64,000 bases of DNA from NCBI RefSeq assembly GCF_042429435.1, contig NZ_JBHMAF010000196.1; one strand, written 5' to 3'. Shown piece after piece: positions 8,875-17,038 of the stretch; the stretch's first letter is position 1, and each line of letters begins with the position of its first letter. The stretch comes from Ectobacillus funiculus (GTDB lineage: Bacteria; Bacillota; Bacilli; Bacillales; Bacillaceae_G). The notes below the pieces were generated by a model that was not told where the DNA came from, did not search any database, and saw only the letters and a list, made by a program, of their open reading frames with translations. Made by a program: the position numbers and the translations under genes.

Positions 8875-8904
8875 AGCCACGGGATAACCTGTGGCCTTTT
8901 TTTA
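8875..8904 (+). terminator. Intrinsic terminator upstream of the ylxY leader
   Basis: GCCACGGG and CCTGTGGC form an 8-bp stem with loop ATAA, followed by CTTTTTTTAT. No gene lies between it and pnp, only a terminator and the family I repeat, so it ends either read-through RNA or an unannotated short transcript from 8822-8875. Confidence 0.75.
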
Positions 8905-9058
8905 TACAATAAGAAAGGGGCCATGCTAGAGAGCGATGAAGGATTCTTGACCTGCTCGCTGTAGGGACAAACCTCGCTGAAAAAACTCTTACTAGGTAAG
9001 AGGATCCCGTTTACGGGCAACACGAGACATGTCCGCGTTTTTGTTCTACTGTGAAAGA
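8905..9058 (+). other. Hairpin-rich region upstream of ylxY (candidate leader)
   Basis: Several hairpins follow one another. AGCGA/TCGCT with inner AGG/CCT spans 8932-8960. CTCTTAC-TAG-GTAAGAG is perfect at about 8987-9003. CCCG-TTTA-CGGG lies at about 9007-9018. A 13-codon ORF (ATG 8923 to TAG 8964) overlaps the first hairpin, but its ribosome site would be too close. No T-box sequence or other riboswitch core known to me is present. It may be a structured 5' leader or a small RNA; this is inference. Confidence 0.3.
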
Positions 9059-9092
9059 GGTATACATAGTGTGTGAGGAGGAGGTATAACGG

Positions 9093-10049
9093 ATGAGGAA
9101 ACAGCTATATCGCATTGCCGCTTTTTTCTGTATAGTTGCGCTTGCCTACATATCAGTTCAAAATCCATATACAGCTCATTATTTACAGGATATGAAAATG
9201 GAGGCTGTACAGGCTGCTAAATTGCAAGCACCTTTGTATGAAGAGATTGCGCAAAAAGCAAAGGAATACAATATTCCTGCTGACGACGCAAAGATCGATA
9301 AGATATGGAAGGCAGTGCCGGGCTATAACGGCCGTATTGTTGATGTACAGGCCTCATACAGGAATATGGAAAAGCAAGGTGTATTTGATAAAAATAAACT
9401 TGTTTTTGAAGAGGTGCCTCCAAAGGTACATTTACAGGATTTATCACCCGCACCGGTTTACCGGGGGCATCCTGAGAAAAAAATGGTAGCTCTTACGATT
9501 AATGTCGCATGGGGAAATGAATATCTCCCAAATATGTTAGAAACATTAAAAAAGCATAATGTAAAAGCCACCTTTTTTTTAGAGGGACGCTGGGTAAAGG
9601 AAAATCCAAGTCTTGCAAAAATGATTGCAGAAGCAGACCAAGAGGTAGGGAATCATTCATATACGCATCCGAATATGAAAACACTATCGGCGAGAGCGAT
9701 TGAGGAGCAGTTAACGAAAACAAATGCTATGATTGAAGTAACAACAAATCAACAGGTGCGTTGGTTTGCACCCCCAAGCGGCAGTTTTCGTGATGAGGTT
9801 GTAACACTTGCTGCCAAGCATGGAATGGGAACGATTATGTGGACGGTAGATACAATTGACTGGCAGCGGCCTGAGCCAAGCGTATTATTGAATCGTGTAC
9901 TTACAAAAGTGCATCCAGGTGCCATTGTTTTGATGCATCCTACCTCGCCTACTGCGCGTTCTCTTGATACACTCATTGTACAATTAAAGAAAAAAGGATA
10001 TAAAATCGGAAGCGTATCCATGCTGCTTGATGAAAAACGAATAGATTAA
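9093..10049 (+). CDS. ylxY: Polysaccharide deacetylase-like protein YlxY
   Basis: This 318-residue protein has an N-terminal hydrophobic segment (about residues 6-22, a signal anchor) and a C-terminal NodB-like deacetylase domain from about residue 130. The second metal motif HSYTHP is present, and so is a late segment ending GAIVLMHPT. The first motif, normally TFDDG, reads TINVAWG, so the usual catalytic Asp position is Asn. In B. subtilis, YlxY lies at the same place between pnp and mlpA. The protein is probably outside the membrane; peptidoglycan or another glycan substrate is inferred from the family, and activity is uncertain given the changed motif. ATG 9093 follows GGAGGAGGT. Confidence 0.85.
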   Translation: MRKQLYRIAAFFCIVALAYISVQNPYTAHYLQDMKMEAVQAAKLQAPLYEEIAQKAKEYNIPADDAKIDKIWKAVPGYNGRIVDVQASYRNMEKQGVFDKNKLVFEEVPPKVHLQDLSPAPVYRGHPEKKMVALTINVAWGNEYLPNMLETLKKHNVKATFFLEGRWVKENPSLAKMIAEADQEVGNHSYTHPNMKTLSARAIEEQLTKTNAMIEVTTNQQVRWFAPPSGSFRDEVVTLAAKHGMGTIMWTVDTIDWQRPEPSVLLNRVLTKVHPGAIVLMHPTSPTARSLDTLIVQLKKKGYKIGSVSMLLDEKRID

Positions 10050-10145
10050 ACAGATTTACATGACAGAGCTTTATAAAATTGATATGATTAAATGATAGCA
10101 CCATATTTCTAGCAAGAGCAAAATTGAACTATAGGAGGATGGCAC

Positions 10146-11393
10146 TTGATTAATAAATATACTTGTAAAAACGGTGTAAGAATTGTATTTGAACATATCC
10201 CTACCGTTCGTTCCGTTGCCATCGGTGTGTGGATTCATACGGGTTCGCGCAATGAAAATGAGAAAAACAACGGCATCTCTCACTTTTTAGAGCATATGTT
10301 TTTTAAAGGGACAACAACACGCACAGCGCGGGATATTGCCGAATCCTTTGATAGCATCGGCGGACAAGTCAATGCGTTTACTTCAAAGGAATATACGTGC
10401 TATTACGCAAAGGTATTGGATGAGCATGCTAAGTATGCGCTTGAGATTTTAGCAGATATGTTTTTCAATTCAACATTTGTGGAGGAAGAACTCGAAAAGG
10501 AAAGAAATGTTGTATATGAAGAAATCAAAATGTATGAAGATACACCAGATGATATCGTGCATGATTTGCTGACAAAGGCAACATATGAATCCCATCCGCT
10601 TGCGTATCCGATTTTGGGAACAGAGGAGACGTTAGCCACATTTACTGGTGATACGCTTCGCCAATACATAAAAGATCATTATACGCCCGAAAATGTTGTA
10701 ATTTCAATTGCTGGTAATGTAGATGAATCATTCATGCAAACAGTAGAATCCTACTTCGGTGGTTATGAGGGAGTGACAAACCGTCAATCTGTACATAAGC
10801 CGCAATTTCATACAAATCGTGTATCCCGCAAGAAGGAAACGGAACAGGCTCACTTATGCTTAGGATATAAAGGGCTGAGCATTGGGTCTGAGGATGTATA
10901 CAGCTTTATCGTGCTGAACAATGTTTTGGGAGGAAGCATGAGCAGCCGTTTATTTCAAGAAGTGCGTGAACAGCGCGGGTTAGCATATTCCGTTTTCTCC
11001 TACCACTCTTCTTATGAAGATACAGGGATGCTAACGATTTACGCAGGGACAGGAAACCAGCAGCTTGAAACCCTATATGAAACGATTGGACAAACGCTCG
11101 ATAAGCTCAAGGGTACCGGGATTACAGAGAAGGAGCTTCGCAATAGCAAGGAGCAGCTGAAGGGGAGTTTAATGCTCAGCCTTGAGAGCACGAACAGCCG
11201 CATGAGCCGAAACGGTAAAAATGAGCTGCTGTTGAAAAAACACCGATCTCTTGATGAGATTATTGAGAGCGTAAACAGTGTGACTAAAGAACATGTGGAT
11301 CAACTTATTCGCAGCACCTTTACGGATGAATTTTCTGCGGCGCTTATTAGCCCGACAGGAACGCTTCCAAAAGGTATTACCTACAAGTCTTAA
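10146..11393 (+). CDS. mlpA: M16 family zinc protease MlpA (YmxG)
   Basis: This 415-residue peptidase of the M16 (processing peptidase/pitrilysin) family has the inverted zinc motif HFLEH at residues 46-50 and the distal acidic segment EKERNVVYEEIKMYED. A C-terminal M16 domain contains GGSMSSRLFQEVREQRGLAYSVFS. It is likely a cytoplasmic zinc endopeptidase; the B. subtilis homologue has been connected with regulation of extracellular protease production. The start is TTG at 10146 with AGGAGG seven bases upstream. Its stop codon lies within the terminator hairpin. Confidence 0.92.
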   Translation: MINKYTCKNGVRIVFEHIPTVRSVAIGVWIHTGSRNENEKNNGISHFLEHMFFKGTTTRTARDIAESFDSIGGQVNAFTSKEYTCYYAKVLDEHAKYALEILADMFFNSTFVEEELEKERNVVYEEIKMYEDTPDDIVHDLLTKATYESHPLAYPILGTEETLATFTGDTLRQYIKDHYTPENVVISIAGNVDESFMQTVESYFGGYEGVTNRQSVHKPQFHTNRVSRKKETEQAHLCLGYKGLSIGSEDVYSFIVLNNVLGGSMSSRLFQEVREQRGLAYSVFSYHSSYEDTGMLTIYAGTGNQQLETLYETIGQTLDKLKGTGITEKELRNSKEQLKGSLMLSLESTNSRMSRNGKNELLLKKHRSLDEIIESVNSVTKEHVDQLIRSTFTDEFSAALISPTGTLPKGITYKS

Positions 11394-11411
11394 CTTGTAG
11401 GTATTTTTTTT
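11379..11411 (+). terminator. Intrinsic terminator of mlpA, overlapping its stop codon
   Basis: ACCTACAAGT and ACTTGTAGGT form a 10-bp stem; the mlpA TAA lies in the loop. A run of about nine T follows ATT-type bases. Confidence 0.88.
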
Positions 11412-11452
11412 TAGTTGTCCGAATACGTAGTAAGTAGACGGGGGTGAGAAAA

Positions 11453-11692
11453 ATGAGGTTAAGTGAGTTAAGCGGAAAGGAGATTGTCGATTTAGAGCGT
11501 GCAGAGCGGATGGGGATACTTGGGCATGCGGATTTAGAAATTGATGAACAGGATGGAAAGATTCAAGCTCTGATTATTCCGCTCGGTAAGTGGAATGCAT
11601 TCAAACGTTCACAGCAGGAGACGCGTGTTTCTTGGAGCCGCTTGAAAAAGGTTGGGCAGGACATGATTATTTTTGATTTATCAGATTATTAG
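11453..11692 (+). CDS. ymxH: YlmC/YmxH family PRC-barrel-like sporulation protein
   Basis: This 79-residue protein of the YlmC/YmxH family starts MRLSELSGKEIVDLERAERMG, followed by an all-beta PRC-barrel-like pattern (LGHADLEIDEQDGKIQALIIP). Family members are found in spore formers; their molecular role is not established. An in-frame GTG at 11444 is part of the ribosome site GGGGGTGAG, so ATG 11453 was chosen. It is flanked by terminators on both sides, so it is probably transcribed alone. Confidence 0.88.
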   Translation: MRLSELSGKEIVDLERAERMGILGHADLEIDEQDGKIQALIIPLGKWNAFKRSQQETRVSWSRLKKVGQDMIIFDLSDY

Positions 11693-11705
11693 GAATAGTG
11701 TATGA

Positions 11706-11732
11706 GAGGCGGCCCGATAGCCGTCTTTTTTC
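11706..11732 (+). terminator. Intrinsic terminator of ymxH
   Basis: GAGGCGGC pairs with GCCGTCTT (two G-U pairs) around loop CCGATA, followed by a T run. Confidence 0.75.
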
Positions 11733-11756
11733 ATGTTCTTTTTCCTGCTATACAAT

Positions 11757-11785
11757 CACCTTACTCTTGTACGATACATATGATG
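11757..11785 (+). promoter_or_regulatory. Candidate SigK promoter of dpaAB
   Basis: CACC (11757-11760), 16 bases, then CATATGATG (11777-11785) matches the mother-cell SigK pattern AC-N16-CATAnnnTa except for a terminal G. dpaAB (spoVF) is SigK-dependent in B. subtilis. The same layout, with an identical -10, precedes cotE at 46948-46976. Confidence 0.7.
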
Positions 11786-11852
11786 TGGAGGAAACTAAAG
11801 AGTTAGGCGATTTGCTTATATAGATTAGCTGAAAAAGAAGGTGAAGCGGAAT

Positions 11853-12755
11853 ATGTTAACTGACATGCATATAGCTGTGATAGGAGGAGATGCAAGACAG
11901 CTTGAGGTCATCCGAAAGCTAATTGAATTGGATGCAAAGTTGTCATTAGTCGGCTTCGATCAGTTGGATCATGGATTTACGGGAGCTTCTAAGGAACACA
12001 TGCACGAACTGGACTTCGCCTCGTTAGATGCAGTGGTTTTACCAGTAGCCGGGACAAATACAGAAGGCGGAATTGATACAATTTTTTCAAACGAGAAAGT
12101 AGTGCTGACAAAAGAACAAATAGAAAGAACACCGCCGCATTTCACTATATATTCTGGGATTAGCAATGCTTACTTAGATAACTTGGCTTCGTCCTGCCAA
12201 AGAAAGCTCGTTAAGTTATTTGAGCGCGATGACGTGGCTATTTATAACTCGATTCCAACCGTAGAAGGCACCATTATGATGGTAATTCAGCATACCGATT
12301 ATACAATACATGGTTCGAAGGTAATGGTGCTTGGCTTTGGAAGAACAGGAATGAGTGTAGCGCGTACGTTTCAAGCGCTAGGAGCACATGTGAAAGTGGG
12401 GGCACGCCGCTCTGAGCACATTGCCCGCATTACAGAAATGACATTTACACCGTTTCAGATGCAGGATTTAGAGAAAGAAGTGCATGATGTTGATATCGTA
12501 ATCAATACGATTCCGCATCTTATCGTAACGGCAAGTGTAATTGCAAAGATGCCAGCGCATACACTGATTGTCGACTTAGCATCAAAGCCGGGCGGGACTG
12601 ATTTTCGCTATGCTGAGAAAAGGGGCGTCAAGGCCTTTTTGGCACCAGGCCTTCCAGGCATTGTTGCACCGAAAACTGCGGGGCAAATTCTTGCAAATGT
12701 ACTATCCTCCTTATTCACAGAGGATTTAAAGGTAAGAAAGGAGAATGGCAAATGA
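11853..12755 (+). CDS. dpaA: Dipicolinate synthase subunit A
   Basis: DpaA is the NAD(P)-binding subunit of the enzyme that oxidises the DapA product to dipicolinic acid in the mother cell; the product is then moved into the spore core. The 300-residue protein has MHIAVIGGDARQLEVIRKL at the start, FERDDVAIYNSIPTVEG in the middle, the second Rossmann motif VLGFGRTGMSVA and the late LAPGLPGIVAPKTAGQILANV. GTG 11841 is in frame, but ATG 11853 has GAAGGTG at a normal distance and matches the known start. It overlaps dpaB by four bases (ATGA). Confidence 0.96.
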   Translation: MLTDMHIAVIGGDARQLEVIRKLIELDAKLSLVGFDQLDHGFTGASKEHMHELDFASLDAVVLPVAGTNTEGGIDTIFSNEKVVLTKEQIERTPPHFTIYSGISNAYLDNLASSCQRKLVKLFERDDVAIYNSIPTVEGTIMMVIQHTDYTIHGSKVMVLGFGRTGMSVARTFQALGAHVKVGARRSEHIARITEMTFTPFQMQDLEKEVHDVDIVINTIPHLIVTASVIAKMPAHTLIVDLASKPGGTDFRYAEKRGVKAFLAPGLPGIVAPKTAGQILANVLSSLFTEDLKVRKENGK

Positions 12756-13351
12756 GTTTAAAAGGAAAACGCATTGGGTTTGGATTTACAGGATCCCATT
12801 GTACGTATGCAGAAGTTATGCCCTATTTGCAGCAGCTTGTCGATGAGGGGGCAGAGGTGCGGCCTGTTGTTTCCTATACTTTAAAATCAACAAATACCCG
12901 TTTTGGAGAAGGGGAAGAATGGGTTCGGAAAATCGAAGAAATTACGGGATTTCCGGTGATTGACAGTATTGTAGGAGCGGAGCCCCTTGGTCCTAAGCTT
13001 CCGCTTGATTGCATGGTCGTTGCTCCGATGACAGGAAACTCCATGAGCAAGCTTGCCAATGCGATGACAGATTCCCCGGTGCTTATGGCAATAAAAGCAA
13101 CATTGCGCAATTGCAAGCCGGTTGTGCTTGCGATTTCAACGAATGATGCCCTCGGACTAAATGGTGTAAATCTTATGCGTTTGATGGCAACGAAAAATAT
13201 TTATTTTGTTCCATTTGGGCAGGATGCGCCAGAGAAAAAGCCGAATTCAATGGTTGCTCGTATGGAGCTGCTTCGTGATACAGTTGTTTCTTCCATAGAA
13301 GGAAAGCAATTCCAACCAGTAATTGTAGAAAAATTCCGTTATATGAATTAA
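12752..13351 (+). CDS. dpaB: Dipicolinate synthase subunit B (flavoprotein)
   Basis: DpaB is the flavoprotein-like subunit of dipicolinate synthase and works with DpaA. The 199-residue protein shows the HFCD flavoprotein fold features (KRIGFGFTGSHCTYAEVMPYL; VVAPMTGNSMSKLANAMTDSPVLMA). The ATG overlaps the dpaA TGA, so the pair is translationally coupled and should respond to the SigK promoter upstream of dpaA. A terminator at 13425-13457 ends the transcript, and the biosynthetic genes asd-dapG-dapA follow. Confidence 0.96.
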   Translation: MSLKGKRIGFGFTGSHCTYAEVMPYLQQLVDEGAEVRPVVSYTLKSTNTRFGEGEEWVRKIEEITGFPVIDSIVGAEPLGPKLPLDCMVVAPMTGNSMSKLANAMTDSPVLMAIKATLRNCKPVVLAISTNDALGLNGVNLMRLMATKNIYFVPFGQDAPEKKPNSMVARMELLRDTVVSSIEGKQFQPVIVEKFRYMN

Positions 13352-13394
13352 TACTCAAAAAACGCAACAATTTTCAAAAAAAAATCTCATGACT

Positions 13395-13424
13395 TTGCAA
13401 CAAGTATGGTAAAATTGTTCTAAT
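13395..13424 (+). promoter_or_regulatory. Candidate SigA promoter of asd
   Basis: TTGCAA (13395-13400), 18 bases, TCTAAT (13419-13424). The predicted start point would lie inside the hairpin at 13425-13457, so that hairpin could not fully form in asd mRNA and most likely terminates dpaAB. Confidence 0.4.
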
Positions 13425-13457
13425 AAAGATGGAGACGACAATAGGCTCCATCTTTTT
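13425..13457 (+). terminator. Intrinsic terminator of dpaAB
   Basis: AAAGATGGAG and CTCCATCTTT form a perfect 10-bp stem with an 11-base loop, followed by TT and mixed bases. It could alternatively act as an attenuator if asd is transcribed from further upstream. Confidence 0.75.
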
Positions 13458-13488
13458 GCAAGCAAGTAGTGCTGAAAGGGGTCTAGTC

Positions 13489-14535
13489 ATGACAAAGAAA
13501 CAAGCTTTTCATGTTGCTGTAGTCGGAGCAACCGGCGCAGTTGGAGAACAAATGTTAAAAACTTTAGAAAACCGCAACTTTCCAATCGGAAAGTTAACAC
13601 TTTTATCTTCAAAACGTTCGGCGGGCAAGAAGCTAGTATTTAAAGGTGAAGAATTTACAATCCAAGAAGCAACTCCAGAGAGCTTTGAAGGAGTGGATAT
13701 CGCTTTATTTAGCGCAGGTGGGTCTGTATCTTTAGAGCTTGCGCCGGAAGCGGCAAAGCGCGGTGCCATTGTTGTTGATAACACAAGCGCGTTCCGTATG
13801 GATGCAAACACACCGCTTGTAGTGCCGGAAGTAAATGAAAAAGATTTGCTTGAGCATAACGGCATCATCGCAAATCCAAACTGCTCTACAATTCAAATGG
13901 TTGTAGCACTTGAGCCGATTCGCCAAGCATACGGATTAGGCCGTGTAATTGTATCAACATACCAAGCGGTGTCTGGTGCAGGTGTGACTGCAATCGAAGA
14001 ATTGAAAACACAAGCGCAAGCGATGCTCAATGGAGAAACTCCAGAAGCAAACATCTTGCCTGTGAAGGCATTGGATAAACATTATCCAATCGCGTTCAAC
14101 GCAATTCCGCAAATTGATAAATTTACGGACAATGGCTTTACTTATGAAGAAATGAAAATGATTAATGAAACGAAAAAAATTATGCATATGCCAGAATTAG
14201 AAGTCGCAGCAACTTGCGTACGTCTCCCAGTTGTATCGGGACATTCTGAGTCTGTATATATTGAAGTAGAACAGGACGGAGTAACAGTGGAAGATCTTCG
14301 TACTCTTTTAGCGAGCGCAGAAGGCGTTGTGCTTCAAGATAATCCAGCGGAGCAGCTGTACCCAACACCTCTTGATGCAACAGGCAAAAACGAGGTATTT
14401 GTTGGCCGCATCCGTAAAGATTTGAATAATGACAAAGGCTTCCATCTTTGGGTTGTATCTGATAATTTGTTAAAAGGTGCCGCTTGGAACTCAGTTCAAA
14501 TTGCAGAACGATTGGTGAAACTAGGATTAGTGTAA
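13489..14535 (+). CDS. asd: Aspartate-semialdehyde dehydrogenase
   Basis: Asd reduces aspartyl phosphate to aspartate semialdehyde with NADPH, the branch point to lysine/diaminopimelate/dipicolinate and threonine/methionine. The 348-residue protein shows AVVGATGAVGEQML near the N-terminus and the active-site Cys in NPNCSTIQMVVAL. The frame is open upstream to 13429, but ATG 13489 follows GAAAGGGG at normal spacing and gives the expected length. It is the first gene of asd-dapG-dapA, placed directly after dpaAB. Confidence 0.97.
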   Translation: MTKKQAFHVAVVGATGAVGEQMLKTLENRNFPIGKLTLLSSKRSAGKKLVFKGEEFTIQEATPESFEGVDIALFSAGGSVSLELAPEAAKRGAIVVDNTSAFRMDANTPLVVPEVNEKDLLEHNGIIANPNCSTIQMVVALEPIRQAYGLGRVIVSTYQAVSGAGVTAIEELKTQAQAMLNGETPEANILPVKALDKHYPIAFNAIPQIDKFTDNGFTYEEMKMINETKKIMHMPELEVAATCVRLPVVSGHSESVYIEVEQDGVTVEDLRTLLASAEGVVLQDNPAEQLYPTPLDATGKNEVFVGRIRKDLNNDKGFHLWVVSDNLLKGAAWNSVQIAERLVKLGLV

Positions 14536-14554
14536 CATCAAAGAGGGTGCAAAC

Positions 14555-15787
14555 ATGAAAATTATTGTGCAAAAATTCGGCGGTACATCTGTACGCGATG
14601 AAAACGGCAGAAAGCATGCGTTCAAACATATCGCAAGGGCATTAGAGGAAGGGTACAAGGTTGTTGTAGTTGTATCGGCAATGGGTCGAAAAGGAGAGCC
14701 GTATGCAACCGACACGCTTCTTAGCTTAGTGAAGGATAAGAATTCCCGTATTTCTAAACGTGAGCAAGATCTGCTCTTATCCTGTGGCGAGATAATTTCT
14801 GCTGTCGTGTTTTCCAACATGTTAAACGAGAATGGGATTAACGCCTCTGCTTTTACCGGAGCGCAGGCCGGTTTTGTCACAAATGATGATTTTACAAATG
14901 CAAAGATTATAGAAATGAAGTGCGACCGCTTATTGAAGACGTTGCGCGAGTTTGATGTCGTAGTTGTCACCGGTTTTCAAGGACAAACGAAAACCGGTGA
15001 CCCGACAACGCTCGGACGCGGTGGCAGCGACACATCTGCTTCTGCTCTCGGAGTGGCACTCCAGGTGGAATATATTGACATTTTTACAGATGTAGAGGGT
15101 GTGATGACCGCTGATCCACGTATTGTACAGGATGCAAGACCTCTCGATGTGGTGACATACAATGAAATTTGTAATATGGCGTATCAGGGGGCGAAGGTCA
15201 TACACCCGCGAGCTGTTGAAATTGCGATGCATGCAAAGGTGCCCATCCGTGTTCGTTCCACTTATTCTGACGGTGTTGGAACGCTTGTTACAGCATATGG
15301 AGGTGCAGTGAAGGGGAGAGATGTTCAGGAACGTCTTGTAACGGGAATTGCACACGTACCAAATGTAACACAGATCAAGGTGCTCGCTAAGGATGGCCCG
15401 TACGATTTGCATGCGCAAGTGTTCAAGGAAATGGCGAATGAAGGAATTAGTGTAGACTTTATTAATATTTCTCCGACAGGCGTTGCCTACACAGTGAGCG
15501 ATGATTTAGCAGATCGTGCCGTTACTGTGCTGCGCGCCATCGGCTATGAGCCACTTGTTGCGCGTCGATGTGCAAAGGTATCTATTGTTGGTGCTGGTAT
15601 TACAGGTGTCCCAGGCGTAACGTCCAAAATTGTCACGGCGTTGTCAGAGAAAGGGATTCAAATTTTACAATCAGCCGACAGTTATACGACCATTTGGGTG
15701 CTCGTCAAGGAAAGCGATTTAGTGGAGGCTGTAAATGCTCTGCACGGCGCCTTTCAATTAGCGGAAGCAAAGCAAGTGGAACATTAA
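14555..15787 (+). CDS. dapG: Aspartokinase I (DAP-sensitive type)
   Basis: Aspartokinase phosphorylates aspartate, the first step to diaminopimelate. The 410-residue protein has the kinase signature IVQKFGGTSVRDENGR at the N-terminus and GGSDTSASALGVALQ in the catalytic domain, then two C-terminal ACT domains (PNVTQIKVL...; CAKVSIVGAGITGVPGV). Its place beside asd and dapA and the single-chain length fit DapG, the isozyme that feeds cell-wall and spore DAP in B. subtilis. ATG 14555 follows AGAGGGTG; 11 bases separate it from dapA. Confidence 0.93.
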   Translation: MKIIVQKFGGTSVRDENGRKHAFKHIARALEEGYKVVVVVSAMGRKGEPYATDTLLSLVKDKNSRISKREQDLLLSCGEIISAVVFSNMLNENGINASAFTGAQAGFVTNDDFTNAKIIEMKCDRLLKTLREFDVVVVTGFQGQTKTGDPTTLGRGGSDTSASALGVALQVEYIDIFTDVEGVMTADPRIVQDARPLDVVTYNEICNMAYQGAKVIHPRAVEIAMHAKVPIRVRSTYSDGVGTLVTAYGGAVKGRDVQERLVTGIAHVPNVTQIKVLAKDGPYDLHAQVFKEMANEGISVDFINISPTGVAYTVSDDLADRAVTVLRAIGYEPLVARRCAKVSIVGAGITGVPGVTSKIVTALSEKGIQILQSADSYTTIWVLVKESDLVEAVNALHGAFQLAEAKQVEH

Positions 15788-15798
15788 GGAGTGAGAGC

Positions 15799-16680
15799 AT
15801 GATCGATTTTGGAGCAGTTGCGACTGCGATGGTGACGCCGTTTGATCAAGATGGGCGTCTTGACCTCGCGAAAACAACGCAATTAGTGGAATATTTAATC
15901 GATAACGGAACAACAGCCCTTGTAGTAGCGGGGACGACCGGAGAATCCCCAACCTTAACAACAGACGAAAAGCTAGCGCTATTTCGCCATGTTGTAGAGG
16001 TAGTGAAAGGAAGAATTCCGGTTGTCGCTGGAACGGGCAATAATAACACACAAGCTTCAATTGAATTAACGAAGAAAGCGGAAGAAACAGGTGTAGATGC
16101 GGTAATGCTTGTGGCGCCGTACTACAATAAGCCAAATCAAGAAGGACTGTATCAGCATTTCAAAACGATTGCTGAGAGCACGAAGCTTCCTGTTATGCTT
16201 TATAATATCCCAGGACGTACCTCCATAAATGTGACGGTTGATACAATCGTTCGTTTATCACAGCTGCCAAACGTTATGGCGCTAAAGGATGCATCTGGTG
16301 ACGTTTTGGCGATGACAGAAATTATTGAGAGAACGGATGAAAACTTTGCTGTTTACAGCGGTGATGACGGCTTAACGTTGCCAGCACTTGCAGTTGGCGC
16401 AAATGGTGTTATTTCCGTTGCTGCTCATGTAATCGGCAATGATATACAGGCGATGATTGCTGCTTTCCGAAGCGGTGACACGAAAAAGGCGCAGCGTCTT
16501 CATCAATTTGTACTGCGCATTACAAAGGCGCTCTTTATGGCTCCAAATCCAACTGCTGTTAAAGCAGCAATGCAAATGCTCGGAACAGACGCTGGATCTG
16601 TACGTTTGCCGCTCGCTCCTTTAAGTGAAAGCGAACAAAAGCAATTGTCACAAATCGTTCAGTCGATTCCGCGTCAATAA
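15799..16680 (+). CDS. dapA: 4-hydroxy-tetrahydrodipicolinate synthase
   Basis: DapA condenses pyruvate with aspartate semialdehyde. The 293-residue TIM-barrel shows VVAGTTGESPTL, AGTGNNNTQASIELTKKAEE, the Tyr-containing MLYNIPGRT, and the Schiff-base lysine in VMALKDASGD. A much longer open frame runs upstream through dapG, but ATG 15799 has AAGGAGTGAG upstream and matches the family start. The product is the substrate of diaminopimelate synthesis and, in sporulating cells, of DpaAB encoded a few genes upstream. Confidence 0.97.
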   Translation: MIDFGAVATAMVTPFDQDGRLDLAKTTQLVEYLIDNGTTALVVAGTTGESPTLTTDEKLALFRHVVEVVKGRIPVVAGTGNNNTQASIELTKKAEETGVDAVMLVAPYYNKPNQEGLYQHFKTIAESTKLPVMLYNIPGRTSINVTVDTIVRLSQLPNVMALKDASGDVLAMTEIIERTDENFAVYSGDDGLTLPALAVGANGVISVAAHVIGNDIQAMIAAFRSGDTKKAQRLHQFVLRITKALFMAPNPTAVKAAMQMLGTDAGSVRLPLAPLSESEQKQLSQIVQSIPRQ

Positions 16681-16742
16681 AGAAAACACAACTTGTTTTT
16701 ATGCTGCAAAGATGCTGAAAAAGTCGGCTTGAGAAGAAAAGG

Positions 16743-16792
16743 AAGCTAATTACCTACATATAGCGGTAGGTGATTAGCTTCTTTTCGTTTTT
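16743..16792 (+). terminator. Intrinsic terminator of dapA
   Basis: AAGCTAATTACCTAC and GTAGGTGATTAGCTT form a 15-bp stem with one G-T mismatch, followed by CTTTTCGTTTTT. It resembles the pnp terminator and, like it, is followed at once by a family I repeat. Confidence 0.88.
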
Positions 16793-16795
16793 ATT

Positions 16796-16900
16796 ACACT
16801 TTAAGAAAGGATAAATTTCTAGCTCGATGCCAATTCGACGTAGCGAGAAATATTAGGAATAAAGTATAAGTAGGGCTCGCCAATTGGCGAGTTTTCTTTA
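16796..16900 (+). repeat. Family I intergenic structured repeat, copy 2 (internally deleted)
   Basis: ACACTTTAAGAAAGGATAA, ATTTCTAGC, CAATTCGACGTAGCGAGAAA and AATAAAGTATAAG match the 5' two thirds. The middle GCAACTACGCCTCTG...AAAGG module is missing and the sequence passes straight to the final CTCGCC-AATT-GGCGAG hairpin with TTTTCTTTA. The 358-base gap after dapA otherwise holds the dapA terminator and the next promoter. Confidence 0.88.
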
Positions 16901-16956
16901 TCGGTTCGGGCATGTTGCGGGATCTGTTAAAACCCTGTTCATTGCTAGAAATTAAC

Positions 16957-16986
16957 TTGTATTCTATTTCTTGTATCAGGTATAAT
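16957..16986 (+). promoter_or_regulatory. SigA-type promoter of the RNase J gene
   Basis: TTGTAT (16957-16962), 18 bases, TATAAT (16981-16986), about 50 bases before the GTG start. Confidence 0.65.
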
Positions 16987-17038
16987 ATCTCTAAGTGACT
17001 TAGTACGGGTATACTTAACAAAATTTGGAGGTTAAAAG

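Noticed and set aside
8905..9092. T-box or tRNA-like element upstream of ylxY
   Set aside because: The hairpins suggest a leader, but no AGGGTGGNACCGCG-type T-box sequence or tRNA fold is present.
13352..13488. Possible lysine riboswitch upstream of asd
   Set aside because: The gap is only about 137 bases, too short for the lysine aptamer, and is explained by the dpaAB terminator and a promoter.
15568..15798. Upstream extension of dapA through the end of dapG
   Set aside because: The extended N-terminus has no similarity to DapA and overlaps the ACT domain of dapG; ATG 15799 has a proper ribosome site.
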